Assembly: GCA_020186115.1 (NCBI GenBank)
Contig: WSYJ01000025.1
Coordinates: forward strand, 186,001 to 250,000
Reading direction: 5' to 3'
DNA length: 64,000 nucleotides
Origin: Histomonas meleagridis
Lineage: Eukaryota; Parabasalia; Tritrichomonadida; Dientamoebidae
Of this stretch, positions 10,612 to 22,104 are shown piece after piece. The first letter of the stretch is position 1. Each line of letters starts with the position of its first letter. A model generated the notes under the pieces. It did not search any database, was not told where the DNA came from, and worked only from the letters and a program-made list of their open reading frames with translations. Position numbers and translations under genes: made by a program.

Positions 10612-12143
10612 TTATTGACTTTTACTAATGAAGTCCTCTAAGTATTCTATTATTTTTGTATAATCATTTCTATGTGCAATCATAAGTGCTGAAACAAACA
10701 ATTTAAATAATTTCCAAATATTGTATTGAAATTCGAAATTATTAAAATAATTTTTGAATTAAACAAATAAACATCTCTCGCATATACATTAATACCTTTA
10801 TGGGCAAGAAGTAATTGAACTATATTTGTAAAACCTTGATGAGATGCCCACATAAGTGCAGTCCAAAATAACATAAATAATTTCCAAACATTATTTTGAA
10901 ACATCAAATTAATAGAACTAATAAATATCTTTAGCATTTATATCAATATCTTTTTGTTCAAGAAGTAATTTAACCATATCTGTATTACCATTATAAGAAG
11001 CCAATAGAAGTGCAGTCAAAAATAATTTAAATAATTACCAAGTATTATTTTTAAATATGAAATTATAAAAACAAATTTCTCTATAATTGACATTAATATT
11101 ATACTTTAGAATATATTTTATTATCTCAATATTTCGGACATTCATACATAAAAACAAAATATTATGAGGCAAGCGATTTGGGTGAAAAAGATATAAAAAA
11201 TATAATTTCTCAGTTTGTACTATTTTAGAAATAACATCCCCAAACTTAAGTCTATTTTCAATCAAAAATGAAAAAATATCATAATTATTATAACAAATTC
11301 ATTTCATTCCTAATTCCTTTAAATTATTATCAATTTTATTTTCATAAAAATATTTCAAGATATCATTTCGATGAAACATAATTGCTGTTTCATATGCATC
11401 TTTAAATGATGAATGATTTTGCTCACATAAATGAATAATTTCTTCATTTCCACCTGCAACAGCATATTTACCTGTATCATTTACATTTGCATTATTCATA
11501 AGTAAATATTTAAAACATTTAACTGAAGAAAAAAATGCTGCATAATCAATTAATGTAACATTCTTTTGATTAATAAATGAACATCTTTCATAATATGATG
11601 GTTCTATTGTTTGATCAAAATCAAAATTTGATTGTGATGATATTTCTTGAAGTTTTTCTATATCATCATTTCGAATTATTTTTGCAATTTCTTTTGGATT
11701 ATGACCTTCTCTAATTAATTGCTTATGAAGTTCAGGATTATTCTTTGGTAGTGCTTTGTAATTTTTATGAAAATAATATTCAAACATATATTCAAGAAAG
11801 TAATGGGATTCTTGTGTATTTTTTTCATGAAGAAATTGTGAAAACACATTAAAAATTTCTGGTTTAATTTTGGTATGTATTTCAAAAGCTTCAATTCCTT
11901 TAATTAAATTTAAATATATTTCAATATCAAAATCATTAATTCTTATAACACATAATGAATATATAATTTGACTTATAAAAGTATTAAAAAGTAATGGCAT
12001 GTTTTTGTTAAAATTGTTGATTAATGAATTTAATGATTTGGTAAAATTTTCTTTCTTTAAATCAATAATTTTTTGCTAATAAATGAAAGCTTTTTTAACT
12101 CGTCTTCAATTTTTGTATTTGTTTTTTTTTCCTTGTTTTTCAT
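10612..12143 (-). pseudogene. DUF3447/ankyrin-repeat gene, disrupted
   Basis: A member of the family found intact at 44-46 and 56-58 kb. Its natural ATG is probably at 12143, followed by MKNKEKKTNTKIEDELKK. A frameshift near an A-run (about 12065-12075) separates this from the rest, which resumes before MPLLFNTF at 12000. The conserved core from NPKEIAKIIRNDDIEKLQE to AIMFHRNDI is present. An in-frame TGA at 11299-11301 then interrupts the part aligned to EELGTYCFLYHNYEIFSFL, after which the frame reopens to about 11038. Three ankyrin cores follow, separated by spacers of 64-80 nt. The last one, SALMIAHRNDYTKIIEYL, ends in its own TAA at 10612-10614. The two lesions make a pseudogene likely. 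Confidence 0.75.
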
Positions 12144-12151
12144 GAATTTGA

Positions 12152-12161
12152 CAAAAAGTGA
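12152..12161 (-). promoter_or_regulatory. initiator-like motif TCACTTTTTG
   Basis: On the minus strand TCACTTTTTG lies 16 nt before the ATG at 12143. It fits the core of the trichomonad initiator (TCA+1-Y-T/A), with A at 12159 as the likely transcription start. Confidence 0.5.
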
Positions 12162-12695
12162 CAAATCATTTGATAAAAAAGGAATAACAAAATTTATTCT
12201 TTAAGATTTTTTAAAAATAACCATATACATATAACCCACAAGAATCATTTTTTATTAACTAGAGACGCGGAGTAGAAAAATAAAATTGATATATGCAATT
12301 CATTTACTATAACATTTGTCTTGTTTGAAAATATAAGCTATGATATAGAAAATAAAAAACACAAAGTATGGTAATCATTATAATGTTGAAAAAAATTAAA
12401 AATATTTATCATATTGCGTTAGTGTGGATGTTTTTGTAAATTGACCAAATATGTATACAAAAAGTTTTTATTAGCAAAACTCAGTAAACAAAACCCTGGA
12501 ATTTTTGTTATGATAATGTAATTTTTGGGGATTCAAGTATGCTTCACCTTATTTTCTTTTTATTAAATATTTTTATAAAAGTTATTTAATTTATGATAAA
12601 AATAAACAAAATTTCAAAATATTTTTGATATTGATGATTATATTTTTTGTTAACACAAAGCAATCATATGAAGCAGAGACAAAAACACTCACAGT
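12162..12695. other. intergenic, AT-rich, no gene seen
   Basis: Low-complexity A/T-rich DNA between the disrupted ankyrin gene and the BspA-like remnant. No frame of useful length and no RNA gene was recognised. Confidence 0.4.
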
Positions 12696-12994
12696 TTTAA
12701 TGGCATTGGTGATAATGCATTTTACAAATGTACAGTACTTGAAACAAGAACTTTAGAAAAAAATTTGAATATTCAAATTATGAAAATGATGGCATTTTAT
12801 ATGCTAAAGAAATTACACGAATCATTAGTTATCTGAATGAGAAAAGTAAAACATTTACAATTCCTAATTGAATTTCTATTATGAATAATACTTTTGCTTA
12901 TTGTAATGATTTCGAAACAATTTTTATTGATGAAAATGTTCATTATATTAATTCTTGTCCATTTCTTAATTACCAATATTACAATTCGTTGTGA
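12696..12994 (+). pseudogene. BspA-like leucine-rich-repeat gene fragment
   Basis: Two plus-strand frames together give a typical trichomonad BspA-like (TpLRR) stretch. The first reads FNGIGDNAFYKCTVLE. The second reads NDGILYAKEITRIISYLNEK, then FTIPN, a stop, and NNTFAYCNDFETIFIDENVHYI. The pattern GILY...ISYL...FTIP...AF..C is diagnostic of this surface-protein family in trichomonads. At least one frameshift and one nonsense codon separate the pieces, and neither a signal peptide nor a membrane anchor is nearby, so this is a relic of about 300 bp. Confidence 0.72.
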
Positions 12995-13185
12995 TATTAA
13001 TTAATATCACATAATTTACTCCTAAATCATTGTATACCACATTTCTGATGAGTAATTCATCCATGTGTCAAATCATTTTCAACTTTTACAAATGCTAAAT
13101 TTGTTTTAATGTCATTTTGTATTAAATCAAGGCTTCTATCTAAGTACTGAAAACAAACATTCAAATTTATAATAAAAACAAATAT

Positions 13186-16100
13186 TTATGCATAAAAATA
13201 TTTTTTTCTTGGTGATCTAGCAGTTTTTGGTATTGAAATCTTTGCATTTTCTATATTTTCCTTAACGATATTTCTTTTCACCGCATTATTTCTTTTCAGA
13301 GATTCCGGCGTAGACAAATCAATTCTTCCACCGCAAACCTTTGGCGGCATATATTTAGGAATTCTCCCAATTAAGTCATATTTAAATTGAACTTCTAAAG
13401 TATCGATAATTAATTGTGCCTTCATTACTTTACCATAAATTTTCGGACTAAACAAAACATCAAAAGGCATTTCATCAACAAAAGGCTCAATAAAACCTTT
13501 CGAACTCGAAATAGAGAACTCAGATGAAGAACCATTTACTAGATAAGCATGAAAAGGAGTTTTCTCATCGAACTCATCAACGATTTTAGGTTTATATTTT
13601 ATTATTTTATCGAGCGAACATTCCAAAATTATATTTTGTAATGGCTCAGAACTTTCTATTTGAAGTTTCACATTAAATTTCCAACTTTGTTCTAAAGGGT
13701 TTTTAATGATTATAATTAAGAATGTATTCATTGGACGTTTTGGATAATATTTAATTTGAAGATTTATATATTTGTTATTATTTTCATTTTTTATTATATT
13801 AATCGGAAATATGTTTAAATATTTCGAAACAAATTCAAATCCTTTTTGATATTGAACAATAATTTTATATTCCGAAATTTTATAATTTTCTTTTTCGCCT
13901 ATTAAAAATAAAGAAATTTCTTTTTGTATCTTCTGATAACTCATTCCATAAATAATTTTTTGATTTTTCGTATTTAATGAATTACAAATTCCAATTATCG
14001 GATACACCCATTGAATATCATTATATGTTACAATAATATTCGATTTAAATTCGCCATTAAAAGGTGGCAAAAATGAAATTTGTATTTCATTTGTATCTCC
14101 ATAATTAGTTAAAGAGAATTTTTTCCGTGATAATAAATTAAAAACATTTTGATTTGCTTTTTCATTATTTAAAGTTATAGAAAATTGTGCGGGAAAATAA
14201 AACGGATTTATAAATTCGATTATACCAATTGAAGTTTTATTTATATTTGTTTCGATTGTTAATGGCAATTGTATTGGCGGTGGTTTACCTATGCCAATAA
14301 CTTTATAAAGATATTCGCCAAGTTCGTCTGATTTAAATTTAATATTTGCGATTTCGTTTTTACCTATAGTTGTTGGGTTATAACGAATTTCGATTTGTTT
14401 AATTTCGTTTTCTTTTAATTCAAATGTTTGACTTATTATAACTTGGAAATTTATTGAGTTATCATTTTCAACAATAAATTTTATTGTTTTAGTGAATATG
14501 TTTTCTAACGTAATAAAAATACTTGTGATTTTTCCAATTGGACATGAAATTTTATTTAGAATTTCAGGTTCAGATTTATTAACATTTATATTTAAATTAT
14601 AAATATATTCTCCAATAATATCATTATAAAATGATATCGTAGAAATTCGATTTCTTTGTTCAATTAAAGGTGAAAATATTAAATTATATACGAATGATGA
14701 ATTTGCTGGAATTAAAATTTTCTTTTCACCAAATAAATCATCATCAGAAAAAGTGACACCGAAGTTAACGTTCTTTGACGATGTGTTTTTCAATGGTATT
14801 TGAATTGTGATCGTTTTCCTTGCAATTGCATTTATTTCAATAGTTTCTTGTGCAGTCGGTTCTTCAATATAACATTCGATAATATACCAACAATAAATTT
14901 TAGTTTCTGGATCAATAAATGTTAAAGTTCCTATAGATATCCCACTTCTTAAAGAAAATATAACAAAAGGAAATTGTTTATACTTGTTATTATCAAATGT
15001 TAAAGTTTTCGAACATTCGATAATTGGAATTGTTGATTTAACATCAACAGTTTTATTATATACAAAAGAAGGAACATTAATTTTATGTATATATTTCTCA
15101 TGAGCTTTACAATGTATAACAATTTTATCTATAGCTTCTGGCTCAGAAACATTAGCTAAAAGATGATATTTAATTGTCGCTTCTTTTGTTGTGTTTGTAA
15201 TGATTAAATCAGCTTCATGTTTACCGATTTTATAAGTTTTGAAACGTAATATTAAATTATATTCATTTAATGGTTCAATTACAAATGTTTGTGGTACATA
15301 AAATTCATGATCTCCATTAATGTTAGTTTTATAACGCCAAATATTATTCGAAGGGTTTTTTATTGGAATTTTTTGTTCAACAGTTTTTCCGGAAATTGTT
15401 TCGAATAAAATATCAAATTTTTTAGTAATTGGAATCGCTATTCCGATTAATGAATAAATTCTTATATCAAACTCAGAAGTCAAAATGATTTTTATTGGAT
15501 ATTCGCCAGGTTTTAATGGCTTAAAAGTTAACAAAAAAGAATTTTCTTTATTTTTAAATATTTCGATTTCTTTTGGGAATATAAAATGTTGCGATGAAAT
15601 TTCACTATTAAATTTTAATGAGTTAAATGACTTTAAATAAATACTTTTAAGATCTTGTTCAGTTAAATTAATTAAATTATTTAATTTTCGATCACTAATG
15701 AAAAATGTTATGTTTTTCGACTTTTGATATGAATAAGAAAGTGAATGAATTAATTTCTGATTAATTATATCAATTGGTATATTAACATTTAATCTTTGTT
15801 GAGCTTCAACTTTTATTGAAGTTTTAATTGTTATTGGTTTCGGTAAATTCGATTTTCCAATTATTTCATATATAAATTCATTGTTTTCGGATCGAAATAA
15901 TATAACACAACGAAATGTTCCAACTGAAATTGGATTAAACTCAATGTCGATTGATGATTTTATAGGAATTTCAATTTCTTTAGATCGTATTATAAATGTT
16001 TGATGATTTTTAATATAATCATCAAAAGTTATAAATTCATTTTTTATTTCATTTTGATCATTTAATATTTCATTAATTTGATCATTTATAGTTAAAATTG

Positions 16101-19100
16101 GTAAAACTTTTTTACCATTTATATCATTAATTTTTATTGCATTTGAAAATATTTCAAATTTATCATTTATATTAAATATGTTATCAATGTTTAAAGTCGT
16201 TTTTATAGGTTCATAAAGAAATGTTTGAATTTCAAATGTTTTCGAAGAAGATTTAACAGAAACATTTGAAATTAATTTGACGACAATTATCGATGCGAAA
16301 ATTGGTCTTTTAGATTGTTGCGAGTTAACATTTTTAGGCTTTTCAGGTTTTAATATTAAAATTGCTTTTTCGGATATTAAAAAATTTGGTTTATATTCGA
16401 TTTGAAATTCCAATTTTTGATTTGGCTCAAGTTTAATATATTCGTTTATATATTTAAAATTATTTGATCCGATAATATTTGCATGATAAATTATTTCTTT
16501 TTTTGAAGGATTTGCGATTTGTAATGATTGAGTTGTTTTTTCATTTAAAAAAGAATCGAAATTAATTATCATCGAAGGTATTAATTGAGGTAAAACTTGA
16601 TATAATTGGAAATATATTATAATTAAAATTATTTGATTTCCATTTATTATATCATTTTCATTTATTGGTATATGTAAATCAATTTCATTAATTGTAGAAA
16701 TTATATCTTTAATTTCTTTATTAGGAATATGACTTTGGACAATCGATTTTATAATTTCTAATGAATTTAATTCTTTAAAATCCATAAAAATTTTTGGGTT
16801 TTCATAATTAATATGATTATAATGTATATTAATCCATTTTAATAATGTTAATTCTGATGAGTTATAAATATTCGATGTATAATTTTTAATTATATTATTA
16901 TAAATTTGATCATTCACATTTTCTTTTATAGTTTTTAATGCATTTTGAATTCCTGGTAACGAATTCATTTTATTAGTTAAAACTTTTGGTAAAAAGAAAA
17001 CTTTAAATAATTGTAACATTAAAAATGTATAAGATTCTAAACTTACAATTTCATATAATTGTTCAACAATTTCAAGTTGTTGATATAATACTGTCTTAAA
17101 ACAATATGAAGATTTAATATCATTTACATCATCAATTTCTTCAATATTTGGATAATTAAATTCGATTCCTAACATTTTCGATATAATTTTTTGTTCATGA
17201 TATTTCATAAATTGTATTTTGTCAAGTAAAAATTCGGGTCTAATTTCAGCCACTTTTAAACCTAATTCAGTTAATGTATGTAATATATTTAAATGTAATA
17301 TAAATGGATCTTCTGATTTTTGTATTTTTTGTTGTTCGATTGTTAAGTTATTAATCATATCAATAAGAATTTTTCCATTAGAATTTACTATATCTTCAGG
17401 AAATGATTCAATTGGATATGATAAAACTTGATTATTTAAAAATCGCTTTAAGAAATCAGCAGTTTCTTTAGATGTTTGACCTTTTAAGTCTTGAATTTCT
17501 AATAAATCATTTTCAGATATAAATTTGGCAAGAAATTCTAAATTATCGAAATTTTGATGATCAAATTTTGCGATAATTGAATTATTTGTATTATGAATCG
17601 AATATTTATTTAATGAAATAAATGGATAAAGTGTAAATATGGAATTATCAGTAGTTATTGATACAATAAATTTATATGAATTCCCAAAATCATCTAAAAT
17701 CGCTATAACTGTTGAAAAAGAAATTGGTTTATTCGATTGAAATGTAATTGTAATTGGTAATTTTTCGATGTTTTTCATTTCTTGGCCATTAGGGAATAAT
17801 ACTTTAATAGGAAAAACATTTTCTAATACAGGAATTTGCGCATAAATTTTTGTATTAGAAAATGAAGTATTAAATATATAAATCGTTTTAGATAATGTTA
17901 CACCTAATGGCATTATAGGGAAAAACAAATAATCAACTGAAGTTTTAAATAGTTTCGATGTTCCAACGCCGCATAATTGAATTTCATTTTTTATTTCTTT
18001 TTTATCATATGTTTTAATATGAAGAATTAAATTACATTTATAAGTTTGCACATTTCTTGGTTTAAATAATATGAAATTCTTTAATTCCATTCCATACTTA
18101 ATAATACCCTCAGTTTTATCTATCGAAAAATCCGACGAATTTAACTCAAACTTAAACTCAATATCATTTGTTGATTCATTTGTTAAGATTAACTCTTTAA
18201 TAATAGGTCGAACATAAGGATTTGAATCCTTAAAAATTGGAGTAGTACCAAAATATATTGAATTTGTAGATAATTTTAATGGCGAATGTATTATTTGTTT
18301 TGATTTTATTTCATTTGTTTTATTATCGTTAATTATATTTTTATTAATATTTTCATTTTCATTAGAAATTATTTCTGTTTCGCCAAATATATTAAATTCA
18401 ATTGGATTCGTTCCAGATAAATTTATTTGAATTGTTTTATTGAATTTTCCTGGTTTATTACGTAGAACAGTAATAATTAAATTCCTAGAATCGCCAGAAT
18501 TAATTCGACCGTTAATTGGTGTTATTAAAATATTTTCATTTTTTAATTGTGTATAATTTATTATATTAAAAAATCCAAAACTTTTACCTTTATTTTTCAT
18601 TATAATTTTCATTGACTTATTAATGCCAATTGAAAACAATCCGAAATTTAATGTTTTCTTGTTTAACTTTATTAAAGGTTTATCAATATTACCAATTAAC
18701 TTAATATTATACTTTGATCCTCCTTTTATATTTAATGTAACAGTTTCTTCCGAATGTGTTAAGTTTAATGGTGAATAAGTTATAATAAATGTTTTCGAAC
18801 TTTGTGGTGAAACAAAACCATTTGAACAATCGATTTTAAATTCATTTAAATCGAACTTTTCCCAATTAAAATACGCAATAGAATTTGATTTATTTTGTAT
18901 AACTATTGGCTCTTGTATATACGATTGGAAGCTTTCATCATTAAACTTAAATTCGATTAAAGTTTTCGATATATTTATCTCAATTGGAATAACTTTCACA
19001 GATATATTTAAGTATTGAATTGTTTTATTAATTTTATATTTAATTTTTTCATTAAAATTTTTCGGATTTTCCGTAGAAAAAATGATATTAAAAATTGCGA

Positions 19101-21141
19101 CTTGCATTGGTGGTATTACTTGTGATTTTGGATAACTATTTTTAATTTCAAGGAATTCGTCAAAATCAAATTCAACAAATACATATTGATTAAGTTTATT
19201 TTGTATTACGAATTCTTTTGTTTCTTTAGAAAGAACTGAAACTAAACCAAAATTTAATGTTTGACATGAAGTAATTATTTGAAGTAATTGAACAGGCGTT
19301 AATTGTTTTACGCAATCATTAATTTCAGGTAAAGTTGTTGGTTTATTTTTAAGTTTTAATGGTTCATTAAATATTTTTATATTTTGAGTTTTATTATTTT
19401 TTAATGTAATTAATCCAAGTTTTTGAGGATTTTGTATGAACAAACTATTATTAAAATTCGGTATTTTCGGATCTGATGGAATTAATGTTTCGTTTTGTGA
19501 TATTTCATTATATTCGGGATTTAATTTTTCTTTCATTTCTTGATTAATCATTTGTTTAATATCATCTTTATCGAAATGAATTCCATTTTCTTGTGATTTC
19601 AATTTAATTGTTTTGATTACATTTGTTTTGATTTCTTTTTTCGTTAAAATTTCTTTTCGATTTTCTGCAGAATCTGTAATATATTGATCAAACATTTTCC
19701 TTAATTTTGATTTATGTTGTAACTCATTGATAGAAAGTCCATATCTATTATCATAAGGATGTTCCGCACTATATTTAGCAGATGAATCTATTTCCCATAT
19801 GTTTTCACGTATAAATTTCTTCGGTGAATCATTATTAAAGATTCCAATTCCGGATACATTTATATACTTTTTTACAATAACATCCGAAAATGAAATATAA
19901 ATATTTGACTCAAAATCACCAGAATTCTCTGGCAAAAATGTTATTGTTATTGTTTTCTCTCCATTTATAGGAATTATCCCATGTGATGGATTAAATTTAA
20001 ACATTAAAGTTTTAGAGATTTTAAACGTTAATGGCAAATAAATCGATTTATTATATATTGTTAATGTTTTAGTGGATTTTGTGTTCACTTTTTGATACCC
20101 AAAAGTAAAATCAGCTGATGATAATTTACACTTGGGAAAGACTCCAATTCCATTTAATTCTAAGTCAATTGTTTCTTTCGTTTCGATTACTTCAATTATC
20201 GAAACTTGATTAAATAAAATTTCGGCGTTTTCATCATCCTGAATTTGTATATTTTGTTGTTGTTTAGGTGGGCAAAAAACAAATGAAATCGACATTTCTT
20301 TGTTTGGTGGTATAATTCCTTCGTTCGGAACTGAATAAAATAAAAAATCAGAAAAATTGTATTTTTGTTGAGATGAATTTGGATCAATAAATTTTCGGAT
20401 GATAAATGTCCTCTTTAAGGGTGATCTGTTTAAAAGTGTAATTTGTATTATTCTCTTTTGACCAAAATAAATATGTCCGAAATCTAATTCTTCAATATTT
20501 TTATCATTCATTAGAACACTTAATGAATGATTGTATATATTGGAAATAACGTTAACTTGTTGTTTGTTTTTGTTTTCATCAAAAACATTAATAAAAAAAG
20601 AATGTTTTTTTTCTGGTTTTGTTGGTTGGAAAATAAAACCAATTTCGCAATCATGATCAGGTAAAACTTGCCCTGAAGTACACTTTAAAACAACATATGG
20701 ATTATTGCATTCAACTTTGAAGTTTAGTGGAATTGTACCATTATTGATTATTTCAAATGAAGAAGATGTTTGTTGGTTAATTGTTATTGCTCCTAAATTT
20801 ATAATATTTGTTGATAATGCTAATTGGGGTGTAGGAAATGTGACTATAATAGGTATTTTTTCAATTGATTCTTCGCTTTTGATTATCAAAAAATCTTCAA
20901 TTTGTTTGATTTTTCCACAGTTAAAAGAAACTATTACTTGAGTAGTAAGTCCTGATGGTATTCTGTTAGATTTATTATTTGTTTGTACTGTAAATAAAGA
21001 ATTTTGCGGAACTGAAAATCTTAGAGATAAACTTTTTTTGCTAATATTTCTTACTGAAACTTGAATTGATTTCCTTTCCCCTACATTTAAGTTGTTAAAA
21101 ATAATAGGGTTTGGAAAAACTTCAAGTTTATAAGATTTCAT
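13186..21141 (-). CDS. CFAP47/HYDIN-type axonemal protein with ASH (MSP-like) domains
   Basis: At 2651 residues this is the largest protein in the window. From the N-terminus it shows a chain of immunoglobulin-like ASH/HYDIN domains, each with the pattern FG.....Q...I.N.....F.....P..G.I.P.......F.P (for example LDFGHIYFGQKRIIQITLLNRS and FEIINNGTIPLNFKV). A helical region lies near residues 1280-1500, with LTLLKWINIHYNHI and IFMDFKELNSLEIIKSIV (about 1427-1475). This resembles the calponin-homology segment of CFAP47. More ASH domains follow up to a basic C-terminal tail. CFAP47 is a central-apparatus protein of motile flagella, which fits a flagellated organism. HYDIN or another ASH-chain protein is the alternative. 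ATG at 21141. Confidence 0.72.
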   Translation of the reverse strand: MKSYKLEVFPNPIIFNNLNVGERKSIQVSVRNISKKSLSLRFSVPQNSLFTVQTNNKSNRIPSGLTTQVIVSFNCGKIKQIEDFLIIKSEESIEKIPIIVTFPTPQLALSTNIINLGAITINQQTSSSFEIINNGTIPLNFKVECNNPYVVLKCTSGQVLPDHDCEIGFIFQPTKPEKKHSFFINVFDENKNKQQVNVISNIYNHSLSVLMNDKNIEELDFGHIYFGQKRIIQITLLNRSPLKRTFIIRKFIDPNSSQQKYNFSDFLFYSVPNEGIIPPNKEMSISFVFCPPKQQQNIQIQDDENAEILFNQVSIIEVIETKETIDLELNGIGVFPKCKLSSADFTFGYQKVNTKSTKTLTIYNKSIYLPLTFKISKTLMFKFNPSHGIIPINGEKTITITFLPENSGDFESNIYISFSDVIVKKYINVSGIGIFNNDSPKKFIRENIWEIDSSAKYSAEHPYDNRYGLSINELQHKSKLRKMFDQYITDSAENRKEILTKKEIKTNVIKTIKLKSQENGIHFDKDDIKQMINQEMKEKLNPEYNEISQNETLIPSDPKIPNFNNSLFIQNPQKLGLITLKNNKTQNIKIFNEPLKLKNKPTTLPEINDCVKQLTPVQLLQIITSCQTLNFGLVSVLSKETKEFVIQNKLNQYVFVEFDFDEFLEIKNSYPKSQVIPPMQVAIFNIIFSTENPKNFNEKIKYKINKTIQYLNISVKVIPIEINISKTLIEFKFNDESFQSYIQEPIVIQNKSNSIAYFNWEKFDLNEFKIDCSNGFVSPQSSKTFIITYSPLNLTHSEETVTLNIKGGSKYNIKLIGNIDKPLIKLNKKTLNFGLFSIGINKSMKIIMKNKGKSFGFFNIINYTQLKNENILITPINGRINSGDSRNLIITVLRNKPGKFNKTIQINLSGTNPIEFNIFGETEIISNENENINKNIINDNKTNEIKSKQIIHSPLKLSTNSIYFGTTPIFKDSNPYVRPIIKELILTNESTNDIEFKFELNSSDFSIDKTEGIIKYGMELKNFILFKPRNVQTYKCNLILHIKTYDKKEIKNEIQLCGVGTSKLFKTSVDYLFFPIMPLGVTLSKTIYIFNTSFSNTKIYAQIPVLENVFPIKVLFPNGQEMKNIEKLPITITFQSNKPISFSTVIAILDDFGNSYKFIVSITTDNSIFTLYPFISLNKYSIHNTNNSIIAKFDHQNFDNLEFLAKFISENDLLEIQDLKGQTSKETADFLKRFLNNQVLSYPIESFPEDIVNSNGKILIDMINNLTIEQQKIQKSEDPFILHLNILHTLTELGLKVAEIRPEFLLDKIQFMKYHEQKIISKMLGIEFNYPNIEEIDDVNDIKSSYCFKTVLYQQLEIVEQLYEIVSLESYTFLMLQLFKVFFLPKVLTNKMNSLPGIQNALKTIKENVNDQIYNNIIKNYTSNIYNSSELTLLKWINIHYNHINYENPKIFMDFKELNSLEIIKSIVQSHIPNKEIKDIISTINEIDLHIPINENDIINGNQIILIIIYFQLYQVLPQLIPSMIINFDSFLNEKTTQSLQIANPSKKEIIYHANIIGSNNFKYINEYIKLEPNQKLEFQIEYKPNFLISEKAILILKPEKPKNVNSQQSKRPIFASIIVVKLISNVSVKSSSKTFEIQTFLYEPIKTTLNIDNIFNINDKFEIFSNAIKINDINGKKVLPILTINDQINEILNDQNEIKNEFITFDDYIKNHQTFIIRSKEIEIPIKSSIDIEFNPISVGTFRCVILFRSENNEFIYEIIGKSNLPKPITIKTSIKVEAQQRLNVNIPIDIINQKLIHSLSYSYQKSKNITFFISDRKLNNLINLTEQDLKSIYLKSFNSLKFNSEISSQHFIFPKEIEIFKNKENSFLLTFKPLKPGEYPIKIILTSEFDIRIYSLIGIAIPITKKFDILFETISGKTVEQKIPIKNPSNNIWRYKTNINGDHEFYVPQTFVIEPLNEYNLILRFKTYKIGKHEADLIITNTTKEATIKYHLLANVSEPEAIDKIVIHCKAHEKYIHKINVPSFVYNKTVDVKSTIPIIECSKTLTFDNNKYKQFPFVIFSLRSGISIGTLTFIDPETKIYCWYIIECYIEEPTAQETIEINAIARKTITIQIPLKNTSSKNVNFGVTFSDDDLFGEKKILIPANSSFVYNLIFSPLIEQRNRISTISFYNDIIGEYIYNLNINVNKSEPEILNKISCPIGKITSIFITLENIFTKTIKFIVENDNSINFQVIISQTFELKENEIKQIEIRYNPTTIGKNEIANIKFKSDELGEYLYKVIGIGKPPPIQLPLTIETNINKTSIGIIEFINPFYFPAQFSITLNNEKANQNVFNLLSRKKFSLTNYGDTNEIQISFLPPFNGEFKSNIIVTYNDIQWVYPIIGICNSLNTKNQKIIYGMSYQKIQKEISLFLIGEKENYKISEYKIIVQYQKGFEFVSKYLNIFPINIIKNENNNKYINLQIKYYPKRPMNTFLIIIIKNPLEQSWKFNVKLQIESSEPLQNIILECSLDKIIKYKPKIVDEFDEKTPFHAYLVNGSSSEFSISSSKGFIEPFVDEMPFDVLFSPKIYGKVMKAQLIIDTLEVQFKYDLIGRIPKYMPPKVCGGRIDLSTPESLKRNNAVKRNIVKENIENAKISIPKTARSPRKKYFYA

Positions 21142-21495
21142 CTAAGTACGTTATTTTTTGTTTTCGTGTTTCTCCTAAAAAAACTTCATTTATGACCTAT
21201 TTATACCATTTGTACACTTGTCACAAAAATCATTGAAATAATTTTATAACTTATATCTTTAATAACTTCCTGGAAGAAAATTATATTTAATCAATTGAAA
21301 GTTTATTCATTTGTAATCCAAATTTTACTTAAAAAATACGGTGAGCATGATGAAGCATGAAGTCTAACTTGAAAGTAACTTATTGTAATGACTTTGAAGT
21401 CATTTTTTCCCCAAGGAAAAAATAAACGGGCATTTTTTGTGACGATAAAATTTTGAATACATTTTTGTACAAAGTAAAGTATTCAATCAGAAAAA
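21142..21495. promoter_or_regulatory. divergent intergenic region, CFAP47-like/Rab
   Basis: A 354-bp gap between divergent genes. ATAACGTAC lies about 8 nt upstream of the CFAP47-like ATG on its strand. ATTCAATCAG lies just before the Rab ATG. No coding frame was seen. Confidence 0.35.
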
Positions 21496-22104
21496 ATGCA
21501 ATCAGAAGAATCGTCAAATGGATATAAAGTTGTTGTAGTTGGTAGTTCTGGAGTTGGTAAATCTGCCATGGTGCAGAATTTGATTACTGGTAGTTTCCGT
21601 GAGGAAGAACAGCCAACAATTGGCGTAGAATTCAGACCATTTATGATTCAAGTCGAAAACGAAAATGTTAGACTGCAAATTTGGGACACCGCTGGACAAG
21701 AGCGTTTTCGTTCTGTTTCAAAAGCATACTTTCGAAATGCATTTGGTGGATTATTAGTTTTTGATATTACTGATAGAGATAGTTTTGATGATTTGATAAA
21801 CTGGCTGAATGATATGCGACAGCTGTGCACACCAAATGCCTCTATAATTTTAATAGGAAATAAAGCAGATCTTGAAGATGATAGAGTTATAAGCGAAAAA
21901 GAAGCAAGTTCATATGCAGAAAGATATAATTTAAGTTACATTGAAACATCTGCCAAAAATGGTAAAAACATACGAGAAACATTTGTTCGACTTGGAACAG
22001 AAATTGTTCACAAAATTAAATCTGGCGAAATTTCTTTCCCAAAAAACTTTGAAAAACCATTAATCACACAAACAGAGCATTCAGGAAATAGTTCTTGTTG
22101 CTGA
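21496..22104 (+). CDS. Rab family small GTPase
   Basis: A complete 202-residue Rab that would direct vesicle traffic on endomembranes. All nucleotide-binding motifs are present: P-loop GSSGVGKS (16-23), switch-I PTIGVEF, DTAGQERF (64-71), NKAD (122-125) and ETSAK (150-154). The C-terminal Cys-Cys at 201-202 is a geranylgeranylation site. The catalytic Gln of DTAGQ is intact. The sequence is close to the Rab2/4/14 group in general shape, but I cannot assign a subtype. It is intronless, and the stop TGA follows the CC directly. Confidence 0.93.
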   Translation: MQSEESSNGYKVVVVGSSGVGKSAMVQNLITGSFREEEQPTIGVEFRPFMIQVENENVRLQIWDTAGQERFRSVSKAYFRNAFGGLLVFDITDRDSFDDLINWLNDMRQLCTPNASIILIGNKADLEDDRVISEKEASSYAERYNLSYIETSAKNGKNIRETFVRLGTEIVHKIKSGEISFPKNFEKPLITQTEHSGNSSCC

